The position numbers and the translations under genes were made by a program. Source: Anthropogastromicrobium sp052273485 (GTDB lineage Bacteria; Bacillota; Clostridia; Lachnospirales; Lachnospiraceae). Taken from it: DNA of 64,000 bases. Location of the stretch: positions 19,735-83,734 of the forward strand of contig DAVZID010000005.1 of NCBI GenBank assembly GCA_052273485.1. Reading direction: 5' to 3'. The notes under the pieces are model-generated. The model was not told the DNA's origin. It saw only the letters and a list, made by a program, of their open reading frames with translations, and made no database searches. Position 1 is the stretch's first letter. Each line of letters opens with the position of its first letter. Shown piece after piece: positions 61,876 through 64,000 of the stretch.

Positions 61876-63906
61876 TTATTTTATCATGCAAAAATTTTCT
61901 TTATAATTATTTTCTTTCAGTTTTGCTACTACTGTATTCCATTCAACTGCCTCTTTTTGAATACCATTATATTTCTTTGCCTCTTCTGCCCATATAACAG
62001 TACACCAGCGATCATACAATTCTTCCCATGCGTCATCTACTCTTTCTTCTGAGTTCATAGAATAAGAAATTCGATCATGGAAATCACGAATAGCTGCAAA
62101 AAAAGCTTTATTCGGCACAACCTCATGCAAAACTACTATCTGCTGGATTTTTTGACGCAGTTCGTATATATCATCCTGTAAATACTCATAAATAACTTCT
62201 GCAATCTCTTCTTGCTTATTTAAGTCGTACTCTGGTATTTTTCTATTAGTTCCATCTTCTACTCTGGAGTCAATTGGTGATAACGCCAATCGAATATCGT
62301 ATAACATAAAACCTTCTACACTTACTTTAAAATCACGTAAAATCTCCAAAGCCTGCCTAATAAGCGTGAATCGTTCCGTATCACGATTTTTCTCAATAAA
62401 CTTATCAATCCATTCTGTTGGCGTATCAATTCCCACCTGATATGGCAAAACAGCACCAAGCTGTCCATATGACGGATCTGTAAGTATTTGAATAATATCA
62501 TTCTTGACAGCATCTGTACCTATTGAAAGAGGTTTATCTAACTCCAAAACTGCATCAATTATTCTCAATCGCAGCGTATCTGTTGTATGCATATATGTTT
62601 CAGCAGTTCCATTATTATGATTTATAATATCTATAATCTCCTCCTTCGATGGCATTGCTGCAGAAATTTTCTTTAATACACTCTCCAACTCGTCATTCAT
62701 TGGTGTATACTTTTCATTCGCTTTTGCTTGATACTCATAACATCTGATACGAATTGAATTCTGAAGATGAACTTTTATCAATTCTTTTATTTGCTGCTTT
62801 TTATATTTTTCAAAACCTGTTTTCATCCCACCTATTCTGGATTCAACAAGTTTATCGCAAACAGCATTATATGCCTGATATAATGTCTCCATAAGCTTGG
62901 CTGCTTGATTCAGATAAATCTCATCAATTCCATCAATATTTTGTGAAATCACTTCAAGCACAGGCGTAAGGAGCTTATCTTCCACCGCCTTTTCTGAACT
63001 GCAATCCACCTTGAGCAATCTGGCAATTGGATAATTTGCTTCTCGAAGTTCCTGCTCTACAATCTCAATACTTTTTGTATTGCATGCCTCACCGCTGCTG
63101 ACATGGTTTAATACCCAGAACATCATTCTTTTTGCACAGTCCGCACGGATTGTCTTAACAATCTCATTTGAGATTTTTGTATCTTCTTCGCCAAAATGAC
63201 TTCTCTTTGGATCTGGTCTTTGCATGTAAATAACAGCATCACTGTCATTCTTTACTGTATCCATTAGACTATCTCCAATACCAAGTGACTGTGATCCCAT
63301 ACCAATCGTATCAACAAGAATTATTTTTCCTGCATCATTCTTTGGAAATGTACAATGAATATTTGCGCACTTTACACTCAGATAATCCCAATATTTTACT
63401 CTATCATCTGTGCTCTTATACATTGCCACATATTCCTCAATATTTTCTTCTTCAATACGGCAAGCCTTTTTTCTGAGATTTGGACGTATTTTTTCTTCCA
63501 TATGGTCAATATATTTTCGCAATTCACGTTCTTTTGCTCCCGCCGTTTCCAATCCATTTCTCTCATTCAAAACCTGCTTCAAGTCATCCACCTGATCAAG
63601 ATTTGTAATATTTTTTGAATTGTCTTCAAAAATATCTTCAAGGTATTTATTTATAATCTGAACCATCTCTTCTTCTGAAAAGAAAGTAATCTCCGCATAC
63701 GGCTTATCTACACCCTCCGTATTTGTGATAATAGACTTTGCACCTGTACAATCAGATCCAGCTGCAGAAGGGATTACTGTTCCACCGAGTCCACTCATTT
63801 TCTGAAGGACCAGACTTTTTCCTTGTCCTGCTCTTCCAACAAAACTGATATTGATCTTATCACGGCTGAAACGAATTTTTAATCGTTTTAACTCCGCCTT
63901 ACACAC
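61876..63906 (-). CDS. Dynamin-like large GTPase (5' end uncertain)
   Basis: At least 676 residues. P-loop SFVGRAGQGKSLVLQ (residues 21-35), a G2-like SDCTGAKS, G3 ILVDTIGMGSQSLG (197-208) and a G4-like WVLNHVSSGEA (264-274) with Asn retained. The remainder is long, helical and charged (a coiled coil or stalk about 320-420 and 540-640), as in dynamins and SrfC-like proteins. A GTG at 63906 is the first usable start, with AAGG eight bases upstream. The frame before it, back to 63950, looks coding and joins to another frame by a slip at AAAA, so the true start probably lies beyond the window. It is the first gene seen of the operon. Confidence 0.85.
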   Translation of the reverse strand: MCKAELKRLKIRFSRDKINISFVGRAGQGKSLVLQKMSGLGGTVIPSAAGSDCTGAKSIITNTEGVDKPYAEITFFSEEEMVQIINKYLEDIFEDNSKNITNLDQVDDLKQVLNERNGLETAGAKERELRKYIDHMEEKIRPNLRKKACRIEEENIEEYVAMYKSTDDRVKYWDYLSVKCANIHCTFPKNDAGKIILVDTIGMGSQSLGIGDSLMDTVKNDSDAVIYMQRPDPKRSHFGEEDTKISNEIVKTIRADCAKRMMFWVLNHVSSGEACNTKSIEIVEQELREANYPIARLLKVDCSSEKAVEDKLLTPVLEVISQNIDGIDEIYLNQAAKLMETLYQAYNAVCDKLVESRIGGMKTGFEKYKKQQIKELIKVHLQNSIRIRCYEYQAKANEKYTPMNDELESVLKKISAAMPSKEEIIDIINHNNGTAETYMHTTDTLRLRIIDAVLELDKPLSIGTDAVKNDIIQILTDPSYGQLGAVLPYQVGIDTPTEWIDKFIEKNRDTERFTLIRQALEILRDFKVSVEGFMLYDIRLALSPIDSRVEDGTNRKIPEYDLNKQEEIAEVIYEYLQDDIYELRQKIQQIVVLHEVVPNKAFFAAIRDFHDRISYSMNSEERVDDAWEELYDRWCTVIWAEEAKKYNGIQKEAVEWNTVVAKLKENNYKENFCMIK

Positions 63907-64000
63907 CTGCAGTGCCTTGTCATAATCTGAAAATGATATATTCCCAATTTTGGTTCAGGTGTCAAAAGCCATGTTCTAAACAATGCATCGGCAAGAACCT
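63907..64000 (-). other. Probable upstream part of the dynamin-like gene, frameshifted
   Basis: On the minus strand, bases from the window edge read ADALFRTWLLTPEPK in one frame. After the AAAA run at about 63943-63946, the natural-looking sequence continues as IGNISFSDYDKALQV in the frame of the GTPase gene. The first frame beyond that point turns into an unlikely Arg/Cys/His-rich tail and stops at 63891. A missing A in the run (or ribosomal slippage there) would join the two. The window ends too soon to decide. Confidence 0.5.

Overview
The window looks like chromosome of an anaerobic, low-to-mid GC Gram-positive gut bacterium of the Clostridia, most likely Lachnospiraceae. The signs are isomerase-pathway galacturonate genes, cytoplasmic pectin-degrading enzymes, a cobalamin salvage operon without corrin-ring synthesis, AGGAGG-type ribosome binding sites, and TTGACA/TATAAT promoters with 17-bp spacers. 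The species cannot be fixed from the sequence alone. I saw no rRNA, tRNA, CRISPR array or insertion sequence.

Layout. (1) 1-8.3 kb: an AAA-ATPase/PD-(D/E)XK protein, a CBS-domain transporter of the CorC/HlyC type, and the galacturonate set uxaB-uxaA-uxaC. (2) 8.3-14.4 kb: a SWIM/SNF2 helicase translationally coupled to an unfamiliar 502-residue protein, then metA on the opposite strand. (3) 14.4-23.8 kb: a cobalamin salvage operon cobQ-cobT-cobU-cobS-cobU paralogue-cobC-cbiB-cobD, followed by a MATE exporter. (4) 24.1-30.2 kb: glutamate synthase gltB-gltD behind an attenuator-like leader. (5) 30.5-38 kb: an RpiB-family isomerase that probably acts on an unsaturated-uronate product, a GH28 hydrolase, a PcRGLX/YetA-like rhamnogalacturonan enzyme broken by an in-frame TAA, an iron alcohol dehydrogenase and a LysR regulator. 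(6) 38.4-41.3 kb: a MetE-like enzyme with a Met-box at -65, a zinc phospholipase C-like protein and a flavoprotein. (7) 41.4-51.9 kb: a peptide import operon (oppA, S9 peptidase, oppBCDF, M20 amidohydrolase) and a CE15-like esterase. (8) 52.1-56.9 kb: an MFS transporter, a REC-degenerate GGDEF-EAL protein and an EEP hydrolase. (9) 57.0-64.0 kb: a tight four-gene operon coding for a dynamin-like GTPase, a second P-loop GTPase, an unrecognised 233-residue protein and a 990-residue Hsp70/actin-fold ATPase. It runs off the right edge.

The best candidate for an undescribed system is the last operon. Two NTP-driven switch proteins are encoded beside a very large Hsp70-like ATPase with unfamiliar flanking domains, in an arrangement reminiscent of proteobacterial srfB/srfC loci. 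A second candidate is a family of structured intergenic repeats. Two copies about 130 nt long, near 17.0 kb (+) and 24.0 kb (-), share at least six conserved blocks while their stems change in a compensating way. Shorter related pieces lie near 22.1 and 39.7 kb, and another structured stretch lies near 31.35 kb.

Metabolically, the uxa genes take galacturonate to 2-keto-3-deoxygluconate, and the 30-36 kb cluster would feed pectin fragments into the same route. The methionine genes (metA, the MetE-like enzyme and the LysR regulator) and the cobalamin salvage operon both bear on one-carbon metabolism.
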